Shown here piece after piece: positions 27,788 to 35,823 of a DNA stretch of 64,000 bases; positions within the stretch are counted from its first letter, which is position 1; each line of letters starts with the position of its first letter. The notes under the pieces are model-generated. The model searched no databases and had not been told where the DNA came from. It saw nothing but the letters and a program-made list of their open reading frames with translations. The position numbers and the translations under genes are program-made. The stretch lies in NCBI GenBank assembly GCA_946407015.1, contig CAMJML010000001.1, positions 434,001 to 498,000 of the forward strand. Reading direction: 5' to 3'. Source of the stretch: an uncultured Selenomonadales bacterium. Its GTDB lineage: Bacteria > Bacillota > Negativicutes > DSM-1736 > Dendrosporobacteraceae.

Positions 27788-29710
27788 ATGATCACCAAGA
27801 AGAAAAAACTGACGCAAGGACTGGCAGTAGCCTTAATACTAGGCACAGTGGCGACTGTCAGTGCGGAAAGCAATCCGCCTGCGGAATTCACGTTTGATAA
27901 AATGGTCGTAACAGCACAACGGATGGAGACCAAGGAACTGGATACTCCGGCGTCCACTACGGTTATTACCGGCCAGCAGCTAAAGGATACGGGAGCACTC
28001 AGCGTATTTGACGCTTTGGAACGCACAATCGGTGTGAATAGCTATTCTTATGGTACCGGCGGCCAGGAATATGGCGCGATGCTGTCGCGGGTGATGGTGC
28101 GCGGGCTGGATAAAGGAACACTGGTTTTGGTCAATGGGGCGCCGATCAATTTGATGAACTATAATACGATGGCCGTCATTCCCACCGAAGCTGTGGACAG
28201 GATTGAAATTGTCAAGGGTTCTAACGCCGTTTTGTATGGTGCGGAAGCGATGGGCGGTGTTATCAATATCATCACCAAGAAAGCGGCAGGAGACAGTTCC
28301 GGTTCTGTTAGCACGACTTATGGAAATTATTATAAAGATAACTCCGTGGAGGTCAATGGCGAAGACTTCATGTTTTTTTACAAAAAAGAATTCCGCAATG
28401 AAGTCGATCATTTAAATCGGGTGTTTACAACTTCCACTAATAAGCTTTCACTGGGAAAAGGCAACAAAGAATCGATGTTTTTTAATCTGAATTTAACCGA
28501 CGATTTATCTTTTAACTACTCTTATTCCAATAATGAAAGCAATTTTAAACAATGGAAGTATAATGCAACCGATAAAGATTATACAACCCTCAATAAAAAC
28601 AATCTTTACTATGATAAACGAAAAAATGTTAATTTTGTCTACGACGATAAAGACACGGCCGTTAAATCGGTACTGGCCTATAACTCTCTTAATCTAAAAG
28701 GGGGAGGAGACGCCACCACCAATTATGATCTCTATGGGATTAATTTTGACAATCAAAAAACCTGGCGGCTCCGGGATGGCAAAGATTCTCTGGTTGCCGG
28801 CCTAACCGTGCAGCGCGAGCATCTTGAGAAAGATTCTTCCCAGAATTTCGACCGGGACAGTTATGCACTGTACGGGTCATACAGCCGTCAGATGAGCGAG
28901 AGGTTAGTGGTCACCCTGGGGCTCAGAGAGCATATTGTTAAAGCGAATGAATATGACGCTTCGCAAAATATTACGCTGCCGCAGCTGCAAACGTTATATA
29001 AGCTGGATGATACAACCTCCTGGTATACCAACATCGGAAAATCATTTGAGATGCCGGCAACAAGCTCACCGTTTTATAGTTCCAAGGTTTCTACGGCCAT
29101 CAAGTTAAAGCCGCAAGAAGGCTGGACCTATGAGACCGGCATCAAACATATCAACGGCAACGAATCCTTTAAAGTAGCGCTGTTTGCAATGGAAATTAAC
29201 AACAAATTCAAATGGGTAAAAGAAAACACAGTGATTCCCGGCGGATCATCGGATACCAGCATCCAAATCAACAGGGACAAATTCCGCAATAAGGGAATTG
29301 AACTGGAGTATGGCAAAAAGTTAAATGACAATTGGCAATATAATCTGGGGGCTTCTTTCTCCGATCCGGAATCCAAGGACGGTGATGGAAGCTGGGAACA
29401 GGATGAGGCCAAACTGCAATTGTCTGCCGGCGTTATTTATACTGAGAAAAAACTGATGACCAATCTCAGTTTTTTCCATTTAGGGAAAAGAGAAATGGCC
29501 TATTACAATTTAAACGGGGCAACATCGTCTCAGGATCATCGCGTTGGTGACCGGTTTGACGTCAATGCTACCGTTCAATATAGAGCCACCGACCGTGATA
29601 GCTTCACGTTAAGCGGCTACAATCTATTGGACCGGGGTAACCCGATTAATTACACGGAATATTGGTCAACCCCGCTCAATTATCGCCTGACTTATACACG
29701 GACTTTCTAA
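27788..29710 (+). CDS. TonB-dependent outer-membrane receptor
   Basis: This 640-aa protein has a Lys-rich start, a signal peptide (GLAVALILGTVATVSA), TonB box FTFDKMVVTAQR, a plug with VMVRGLDKGTLVLVNGAPIN and GAEAMGGVINIITKKAAG, and a barrel ending TYTRTF. A GAAGGGG ribosome site precedes ATG 27788. No terminator was seen between this gene and 25839, so the two probably share a transcript. Substrate preference may differ because the barrel regions diverge strongly while the plugs stay similar. Confidence 0.93.
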   Translation: MITKKKKLTQGLAVALILGTVATVSAESNPPAEFTFDKMVVTAQRMETKELDTPASTTVITGQQLKDTGALSVFDALERTIGVNSYSYGTGGQEYGAMLSRVMVRGLDKGTLVLVNGAPINLMNYNTMAVIPTEAVDRIEIVKGSNAVLYGAEAMGGVINIITKKAAGDSSGSVSTTYGNYYKDNSVEVNGEDFMFFYKKEFRNEVDHLNRVFTTSTNKLSLGKGNKESMFFNLNLTDDLSFNYSYSNNESNFKQWKYNATDKDYTTLNKNNLYYDKRKNVNFVYDDKDTAVKSVLAYNSLNLKGGGDATTNYDLYGINFDNQKTWRLRDGKDSLVAGLTVQREHLEKDSSQNFDRDSYALYGSYSRQMSERLVVTLGLREHIVKANEYDASQNITLPQLQTLYKLDDTTSWYTNIGKSFEMPATSSPFYSSKVSTAIKLKPQEGWTYETGIKHINGNESFKVALFAMEINNKFKWVKENTVIPGGSSDTSIQINRDKFRNKGIELEYGKKLNDNWQYNLGASFSDPESKDGDGSWEQDEAKLQLSAGVIYTEKKLMTNLSFFHLGKREMAYYNLNGATSSQDHRVGDRFDVNATVQYRATDRDSFTLSGYNLLDRGNPINYTEYWSTPLNYRLTYTRTF

Positions 29711-29785
29711 AGAGCAGGCTAGAAAAAGTTTGGGTTACGCAAAAACAGTATGAAGCTTCGCAATCTGCAATACAGGAGGTGGAGG

Positions 29786-30763
29786 ATGAATCAGTTCTTT
29801 AAAAGCAGAAGCAAAATGCTTGTTATGGCAATAGTTTTGGCAAGCTTGATTATGGGCATTAGCGGTTGCTCCCAACGTCAGGAGGCAGCCGGGCCGGCGA
29901 CCGGACAACTACCGGGAGTTTATTTAACCATTACCGATGATAACGGACGGGAAGTCACGCTGCCCAAAAAGCCGGAACGGGTGGTCATTTTGGCTCCAAG
30001 CTTTGTCGACATTTATTACGCTGTTGGCGGAAAGGCTGTCGGGCGAGCCGTTACGACGGTCGGGGTTGTACCGCCGGAGGCCCGGTCGGTGCCCGTTGTA
30101 TCGCTGCGTGATGCCAATTTGGAAAAGGTGATAGAACTGCAGCCTGATCTCGTTATTGCGCTTCAGGGAATCAGTGAGAATTATATTCCTATTCTGGATA
30201 GCAGCCGGATTCCCATGATCATTTTGCGGATGAAGACTTATGAAGATGTGCTGGTTAAGATGAAGCTGTTTGGCGATATTGCCGGTACCCGGGAACAGGC
30301 CAGGCATGTGACTGAAACGCTGAATGAACGGGTCACAAAGCTCAAGCAACAGGCACCGCCGCAATCAAAAAAAGTCGTTATTCTCCATGCTACCGCCAAA
30401 AGCATCACAGTCGAATTAGAAAATAGTATTGCCGGTAGTGTTGCGAAAATGCTTAATTTGAACAATGTTGCGGCCGGGGACCAGGCTCTTGAAGGCAACC
30501 CGGAGGTGACCCCCTATAGTATGGAGGCCTTGGTTGAACGTGATCCGGATATCATTTTTGTTACTGTGATGGGGGATCAGGAAACTATTGGACGCCGCAT
30601 GCAAGCCGATGTGGAAAGCAATCCTGCCTGGTCCAGTCTGAGAGCGGTGCAAAATAAGCAGGTTTTTTTTTTACCGATGGAGCTCTTTTTACTGAGTCCG
30701 GGGATTCGTTATGACGAAGCCGTTACCTATATGGGGAAATTGGTCTATCCGGAAATCTATTAG
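29786..30763 (+). CDS. Solute-binding lipoprotein (BtuF-like)
   Basis: This 325-aa protein has a lipobox signal ending MGISGC and a helical-backbone periplasmic binding fold (KPERVVILAPSFVDIYYAVG, KVIELQPDLVIALQG). I chose ATG 29786 behind AGGAGGTGG; an upstream in-frame ATG at 29750 would bury that site. It sits in a receptor operon with no adjacent permease, so it must share one of the BtuCD systems at 10272 or 43341, or another elsewhere. Confidence 0.9.
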   Translation: MNQFFKSRSKMLVMAIVLASLIMGISGCSQRQEAAGPATGQLPGVYLTITDDNGREVTLPKKPERVVILAPSFVDIYYAVGGKAVGRAVTTVGVVPPEARSVPVVSLRDANLEKVIELQPDLVIALQGISENYIPILDSSRIPMIILRMKTYEDVLVKMKLFGDIAGTREQARHVTETLNERVTKLKQQAPPQSKKVVILHATAKSITVELENSIAGSVAKMLNLNNVAAGDQALEGNPEVTPYSMEALVERDPDIIFVTVMGDQETIGRRMQADVESNPAWSSLRAVQNKQVFFLPMELFLLSPGIRYDEAVTYMGKLVYPEIY

Positions 30764-30863
30764 CTGAGGCCATCAGCGGGTACATAAAAGATTAGTGGAG
30801 CGGCTTCGCAATTCCCTGCAGTTTGCCAGTGAAGCTAGCGCGATTGGGAGGAGCATATGTGCC

Positions 30864-31817
30864 GTGTTCATACGTTTTCAATTCATCATGCTGATGATTA
30901 CGACGCTGATTCTGAGTGGGTGTGGCAGCAGCCTGTCTGAACCGGCCACAATACCGATAACTGGCTATACCATTCAAGATGATCATGGCCAGGTATTGCG
31001 GTTTAAGCAAAAACCGCAGCGGATTGTATCCATGTCTATTGCTGCGGACGAAATGCTTATGGCGCTGGTGGAGCCTGCACGCATGGTTGCTCTCAGCCGC
31101 CTGGTGGATGACGGTGGAATTTCTAATATCACCGAACAGGCTAAACAAGTACCTGGCAGGGTGGAGAGCAGCGCGGAAGCCATTATCGGACTGCAGCCTG
31201 ATCTGGTGATTGTTCCCAGTTGGAAAGCGTTAGAACTGATCCAGATTTTACGGGATGCCGGTATCGCCGTATATGTTTATCAGGCTCCGCATTCGATTAC
31301 AGAAATTAAACAGATTATTCTCCGGCTGGCCGATCTGGTTGGTGAACCGGACAGAGGCCGAATGGTGGTGGACGAAATGGAGCATGAACTGGCTAAAGTC
31401 CGGGAGAAAGTCCAAGCCATTCCGGCTGCCGAGCAGCAGACAGTTATCCGGCTTACCTTATTAGGAGGCAGCAGCGGGGCAGGCAGTACCTTTGACCATC
31501 TTTGCCGGGAAGCGGGAGTGAAAAATGGGGCTGCAGTGGCCGGCCTTGGGGCGAACGGTTCCTTGTCGAAGGAGCAGATTCTCAAGGTTAACCCCGATGT
31601 CCTGATACTGCCGTTATGGAATTATTCCGCTGAAACCAATATGGATCAGTTTAAAAAAGATGTACAGGCCGATCCGGCATTGCAGCCGGTTGCCGCCATT
31701 CGTAACCGGCGGTTAATCCAGATACCCGAACGTCATGTATATTGCTCATCACAGTATGTTGTGCGTGGTGTCAGGGCTGTTGCCGAGGCGGCCTATCCAC
31801 AGTACTTTGGCCAGTAA
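30864..31817 (+). CDS. Solute-binding lipoprotein (BtuF-like)
   Basis: This protein of about 317 aa starts at GTG 30864, ten bases after GGGAGGAG, giving a compact lipobox signal (TLILSGC). It is a clear paralogue of the protein at 51727: both carry GIS-N-x-TEQAK, LQPDLV and QILRDA at matching positions. It belongs to the riboswitch 5 operon between two receptors. The likely ligand is a corrinoid or related tetrapyrrole, inferred from context. Confidence 0.88.
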   Translation: MFIRFQFIMLMITTLILSGCGSSLSEPATIPITGYTIQDDHGQVLRFKQKPQRIVSMSIAADEMLMALVEPARMVALSRLVDDGGISNITEQAKQVPGRVESSAEAIIGLQPDLVIVPSWKALELIQILRDAGIAVYVYQAPHSITEIKQIILRLADLVGEPDRGRMVVDEMEHELAKVREKVQAIPAAEQQTVIRLTLLGGSSGAGSTFDHLCREAGVKNGAAVAGLGANGSLSKEQILKVNPDVLILPLWNYSAETNMDQFKKDVQADPALQPVAAIRNRRLIQIPERHVYCSSQYVVRGVRAVAEAAYPQYFGQ

Positions 31818-31917
31818 GCAATGTCGTGGCTGCAACCGGCACCGGCATGGGAAGGGACTGCGTACCGGGCAGGATGATTGGCAAGGAAGTTCAATGGAAA
31901 AGGGAGAGATGTATTGA

Positions 31918-33792
31918 ATGAAACAACGGTTTAAAAAGAAAGTTATGATTGCAGCAACTCTTGGGATGCTGTTTCAGTCCACCAGCGGTTTTGCCGAGGT
32001 AATGCCGGAGTTTTCCTTAGGGGAGACGCTGGTTACTGCGTTGCGGGTAGAGTCAAAGGATCTGGACACACCGGCCTATGTTCATGTCTATACTCAGGAG
32101 CAGCTCCAGAATACCGGCGGTGTTAATGTGCTGGAGGCTGTTCGCTTTACTGAGGGTATTGTGTATAGCTCACTGGGGGCAGGGGGTCAGTCTTATGATA
32201 CGATGACCTCCAAAGCGGTTATCCGGGGCTCGGAAAAAGGCACGCTGGTGTTAATTAACGGCATTAAAATGACCATGGATGGTTACTACAACCTGGAAGA
32301 CATTCCATTGCAAAATGTGGAACGGGTGGAGATCGTAAAAGGGGCGGCTTCGGTCTTGTATGGCAATGACGCTTTTGCCGGGGTCATCAATATTATTCTG
32401 AAAAAGAATGCCGCAAACAGTATCACTGTTTCGCAAGGCAGTTTTGGTCAGCAAAATCATTCCCTCTCCCTGCAGGAAGATAAATTCAGCCTTATTGGCG
32501 TGGTGCAAAAGCTGGATGAGGTAAGAAAGCTTTCCCGCTCCGGTTATGGGATGGGGGATTTAGATAAAAAATCTGTGCAATGGCAATACAAACTTAACGA
32601 TCAGCTCACATTTTCCCACAGTCATATGGAAAACCAATACTCGTTTGACAAGTATGCCGGTACTGAACCGAATATCAATTGGGACCAGAAAGCAACGACC
32701 TACCAATATGATGATGTCAAGGATTTTGTCCGGCTGCGCTATGACAGTGAGAAATGGGATATCAATCTTTATAGCAATTTTCAGGACAGACAGTATGAAA
32801 AATATACCGGCCTGAACACGGCTTCCCCCACACACAGTAACAGCCAGGATTATAAGTTTGTGCAATACGGTGTGGATACTCAAACTAACTGGAAAAATTC
32901 TGTTGCCGATTTCATTGGCGGCTTTGGCTACTATCAGGAGCGATACCGCAAAGATATTACTTTACCAACTGCCAGTGTGCTGAATGTTCATCGCGACGGT
33001 TATTCCGTGTTCTTACAAGGAACAAAAAAAATCAGTGACGATACTACCTTGATTGTCGGCGCGCGGCAGGAATATGTTGTGGCCAGCAATGAAACGTTTT
33101 CAGCTTTCTGTCCACAGTTTCAGGCCGTAAAGAAGCTGACTGATTCTAAAAGCTGGTATGTGAATACCGGGAAATCCTTTAAAATGCCCGAGTTTACCCA
33201 GCTATACAATTCCGCTGGCTTGCTTACCGGTTCTAATGAAAATCTACGGCCGGAAGACGGCTGGAATTATGAAACCGGGATGAAGTGGCAAGGCAAGGAC
33301 AGCACGCTGAAAGCAGCCATTTATCATATGGATTATAACTCCATTACGTACACGAAGATCAAAGTGGATGGTGAAGATTATTCGGTACCCAAAAATCTTC
33401 CATTCCGCAATACCGGGGTGGAGGTCAGCTATCAGAAAAAGCTAAGTCCGGCTTTTACTTATACGGTTGGTGCCAGCTACAGCAATCCCGAGCTGTATAA
33501 AGATAACAATTGGGAGGCCAAATACGGCCGGCTGCAGTTTAACACCATCTTACAATATCAGCAAGACCGCTGGTCGGCCAATTTGAGTGCCACTTATTTT
33601 GGGGACCGGGTTTATGACTATAAGCCGCAATTTCCGGTCAATATCACGACCGGATACCGGATTGATCAGAATAAAACCGTTAAATTGGCCATCCTGAATG
33701 TTCTTGACCGCAAGGATATTACCACGCACAGCGGTGCGCCTTATTATGCCCTGCCGCGTGGCTACCAGTTAAGTTACACGCAATTATTTTAG
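31918..33792 (+). CDS. TonB-dependent outer-membrane receptor
   Basis: This 624-aa protein has a signal peptide (VMIAATLGMLFQSTSGFA), TonB-box region FSLGETLVTALR, a plug with AVIRGSEKGTLVLINGIKMT and GNDAFAGVINIILKK, and a barrel ending LSYTQLF. The TonB box is less canonical than in its paralogues. It is the last gene of the riboswitch 5 unit; riboswitch 6 follows. Confidence 0.93.
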   Translation: MKQRFKKKVMIAATLGMLFQSTSGFAEVMPEFSLGETLVTALRVESKDLDTPAYVHVYTQEQLQNTGGVNVLEAVRFTEGIVYSSLGAGGQSYDTMTSKAVIRGSEKGTLVLINGIKMTMDGYYNLEDIPLQNVERVEIVKGAASVLYGNDAFAGVINIILKKNAANSITVSQGSFGQQNHSLSLQEDKFSLIGVVQKLDEVRKLSRSGYGMGDLDKKSVQWQYKLNDQLTFSHSHMENQYSFDKYAGTEPNINWDQKATTYQYDDVKDFVRLRYDSEKWDINLYSNFQDRQYEKYTGLNTASPTHSNSQDYKFVQYGVDTQTNWKNSVADFIGGFGYYQERYRKDITLPTASVLNVHRDGYSVFLQGTKKISDDTTLIVGARQEYVVASNETFSAFCPQFQAVKKLTDSKSWYVNTGKSFKMPEFTQLYNSAGLLTGSNENLRPEDGWNYETGMKWQGKDSTLKAAIYHMDYNSITYTKIKVDGEDYSVPKNLPFRNTGVEVSYQKKLSPAFTYTVGASYSNPELYKDNNWEAKYGRLQFNTILQYQQDRWSANLSATYFGDRVYDYKPQFPVNITTGYRIDQNKTVKLAILNVLDRKDITTHSGAPYYALPRGYQLSYTQLF

Positions 33793-33917
33793 TATTTTGC
33801 CTAAACGCATCGCTATCGCAGGGTAGGGATGCGTTTAGCACAGGTGGAATCAATCTTTTTACTGTCGGACAGGTGCGGACTGGAAAGCTAAATTTGGTCA
33901 ATAGTTTAAATCCAATA

Positions 33918-33946
33918 TTGACAAGTTGCGGCAAAGCATGTAATAC
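33918..33946 (+). promoter_or_regulatory. Promoter of riboswitch 6
   Basis: TTGACA (33918-33923), 17 bases, then TAATAC (33941-33946). Confidence 0.75.
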
Positions 33947-33973
33947 TTTACATGCTAGTGAAAAATTTCATAT

Positions 33974-34173
33974 GATGGTATAGGTGCCCTTGGAGGGCTT
34001 AATAGGGAAGACCGGTGCAATACCGGCGCGGTCCCGCCACTGTAATGGGGAAGCAAGCTCAAAGAATACCACTGAGATGCAAGTCTTGGGAAGGTTTGAG
34101 GCGCGATGATCCAGAGCCAGGAGAACTGCCTATATGTCAATCACCGTTTGACCTGCGAGCGATAGGGAGGGGA
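33974..34173 (+). ncRNA. Cobalamin riboswitch 6
   Basis: Complete B12-box core. Positions 33996-34196 are identical, base for base, to 35544-35744 in riboswitch 7. No corrinoid gene follows directly: two leader terminators, a third terminator and a separate promoter lie between it and the porin at 34551. It may be an orphaned copy of the leader of the receptor at 35824. Confidence 0.96.
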
Positions 34174-34196
34174 TTAGGCGTACTTTATTGTACTGT
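33996..34196 (+). repeat. 201-bp direct repeat, copy 1
   Basis: This is identical to 35544-35744. It covers most of the riboswitch and the start of the expression platform. The two copies flank the porin gene in direct orientation. Confidence 0.9.
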
Positions 34197-34207
34197 GCTT
34201 TTTTCGT

Positions 34208-34240
34208 CCCGGCGTGATTTTTATGCCGGGATTTTCATAT
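34208..34240 (+). terminator. Riboswitch 6 leader terminator A
   Basis: CCCGGCGT and ATGCCGGG pair (one G-T) and are followed by ATTTTCAT. It is homologous to the hairpin after riboswitch 4. Confidence 0.7.
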
Positions 34241-34261
34241 GAGTATGGCCTATAGCTTAAT

Positions 34262-34291
34262 TTCTCCCGATGTCAATCGGGAGATTTTTAA
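34262..34291 (+). terminator. Riboswitch 6 leader terminator B
   Basis: TCTCCCGA and TCGGGAGA pair and are followed by TTTTTAATT. Confidence 0.75.
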
Positions 34292-34367
34292 TTTCGTAAA
34301 GTACTCAATTTTGAGTCATCGACTTGCAAAATTTTAAAGAGGCTGACAGTGGAAGTATAGGGTGATT

Positions 34368-34410
34368 AAAGAGCTGTCAACGGATATAAGCTCTTTAAGT
34401 ATTTTTTGCT
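34368..34410 (+). terminator. Third terminator before the porin
   Basis: AAAGAGCT and AGCTCTTT enclose 13 bases and are followed by AAGTATTTTTTG. It would isolate the porin from riboswitch 6. Confidence 0.6.
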
Positions 34411-34434
34411 GCGCATTCCAGGAGTAATTGATTG

Positions 34435-34462
34435 TTTACACAGGACAAGCTGGATATATGAT
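34435..34462 (+). promoter_or_regulatory. Separate promoter of the porin gene
   Basis: TTTACA (34435-34440), 16 bases, then TATGAT (34457-34462). Confidence 0.6.
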
Positions 34463-34550
34463 GACAAGGAAACCTGGACACTTGTAACCAATTAACAGCT
34501 TAACTGTGTTATCAATACATAAATACCCAAAATCAAGGAGGATAACACAC

Positions 34551-35492
34551 ATGAAGAAAAGATTGCTTGCCGCAGCGGTAGCTGCATCCATGAGTTTGTC
34601 CATGGCAGTGGCTATGGCTGCTCCGGTTGAATTTGACGGTTCGGCTGAGCTTCATTATCAATGGGATACGGCCGACGGTGCACCCGATAAAGAGGCTGCC
34701 CGCAATACCATCATCGTCAATGCCAAGACAGCATTAGACGAAAATGTTGACGCCTATGCCCGGTTGGCTGTACAACGGTATCATGGCGCCCCAATCTCTG
34801 CTGACTTCGACACTGACAGCAAAGGCAAATCAACTGCTACGATTGACCGTTATGGCTTTATCATTAAGAGTGATGCTGGCACTTATACTTTAGGCCGTCA
34901 AGGCGGTACGATCGGTGCTAACGCATTGCTGTACAGCACCGATGGCAATATTGGCAGCTATGATGCAATTGATGGCGTAAGCGGAGTGGTTACCACCGGT
35001 GTGACCGAACTGCAATTCCTGGCCGGTCTAGAGACCGACGGTGATAACAAGCTATACAGCCTGCATGCTTCCTATCAACCTGCGACTGATTGGACCCTTG
35101 GCGCAACATTGGCTAAATATGATAAAAAAGACAGTGTATATGATTCCAGCAAACATTGGGCTGTTGACACCTCTTATGCTCATGGAGCTACGACCTACTT
35201 TGCTGAATACGCTAAATCCGATGCCGATAATGACAATAAAGCGTTTGTTGTGGGTGTAAGCCATGATTTGGATGACAAAAACTCACTTTCATTAAGTTAT
35301 GCCAAAGTCGAAGAATATGGGTCTATCGCAGGAAAAACTGACTTTGACACTGGGTTGAAGGGTTTATATTTTGGTTATGACCATAAATTAACCGATAACA
35401 CGACTTTCAGCGTAGCCTATAGCGATCTGAAAGCAATCAGTGGCGGCGATAAAAGCACTTCGCTGGAAACATTTGTAACTTATTCCTTCTAA
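34551..35492 (+). CDS. Putative outer-membrane porin
   Basis: This 313-aa protein has a clean signal peptide (LLAAAVAASMSLSMAVAMAA) and a repetitive amphipathic beta-strand mature part ending LETFVTYSF, with the terminal aromatic expected of a barrel. Strand-like units such as WTLGATLAKYDKKDS and TTYFAEYAKSDADND recur. I chose ATG 34551 with GGAGG upstream; the frame opens earlier at 34506 with no site. Small porins of this look are common in Negativicutes. It lies between two identical riboswitch repeats but has its own promoter. Confidence 0.85.
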   Translation: MKKRLLAAAVAASMSLSMAVAMAAPVEFDGSAELHYQWDTADGAPDKEAARNTIIVNAKTALDENVDAYARLAVQRYHGAPISADFDTDSKGKSTATIDRYGFIIKSDAGTYTLGRQGGTIGANALLYSTDGNIGSYDAIDGVSGVVTTGVTELQFLAGLETDGDNKLYSLHASYQPATDWTLGATLAKYDKKDSVYDSSKHWAVDTSYAHGATTYFAEYAKSDADNDNKAFVVGVSHDLDDKNSLSLSYAKVEEYGSIAGKTDFDTGLKGLYFGYDHKLTDNTTFSVAYSDLKAISGGDKSTSLETFVTYSF

Positions 35493-35501
35493 GAATAATA
35501 T
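35473..35501 (+). promoter_or_regulatory. Promoter of riboswitch 7
   Basis: TTGTAA (35473-35478), 17 bases, then TAATAT (35496-35501). The -35 element lies inside the last codons of the porin gene. Confidence 0.55.
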
Positions 35502-35522
35502 CAAAAATGGAAAATTTCATAT

Positions 35523-35721
35523 GTTGGTATAGGTGCCTGTAAAGGCTTAATAGGGAAGACCGGTGCAATACCGGCGCGGTCCCGCCACTGTAATGGGGAA
35601 GCAAGCTCAAAGAATACCACTGAGATGCAAGTCTTGGGAAGGTTTGAGGCGCGATGATCCAGAGCCAGGAGAACTGCCTATATGTCAATCACCGTTTGAC
35701 CTGCGAGCGATAGGGAGGGGA
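35523..35721 (+). ncRNA. Cobalamin riboswitch 7
   Basis: Complete B12-box core, shared without a mismatch with riboswitch 6 over 201 bases. Only the loop after GGTGCC differs. It precedes the receptor at 35824. Confidence 0.97.
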
Positions 35722-35744
35722 TTAGGCGTACTTTATTGTACTGT
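35544..35744 (+). repeat. 201-bp direct repeat, copy 2
   Basis: This is identical to 33996-34196. The repeat ends within the TTATTGTACTGT segment after the riboswitch. Sequence identity is lost immediately on both sides. Confidence 0.9.
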
Positions 35745-35753
35745 TCTTTCCGT

Positions 35754-35782
35754 CCCGGCGTATTTTTACGCCGGGATTTTTA
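35754..35782 (+). terminator. Riboswitch 7 leader terminator
   Basis: CCCGGCGTA and TACGCCGGG over TTTT, followed by ATTTTTATATG. Unlike riboswitches 4 and 6, no second hairpin follows. Confidence 0.85.
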
Positions 35783-35823
35783 TATGAATGTGCCTGATGG
35801 ATATTTCAAGGAGGAAATTAGAG

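Noticed and set aside
34015-35787. Two nearly identical small reading frames at 34015-34242 and 35563-35787
   Set aside because: They lie inside the aptamer of riboswitches 6 and 7. Their similarity reflects conserved RNA, not protein; comparable frames recur across the other riboswitches.
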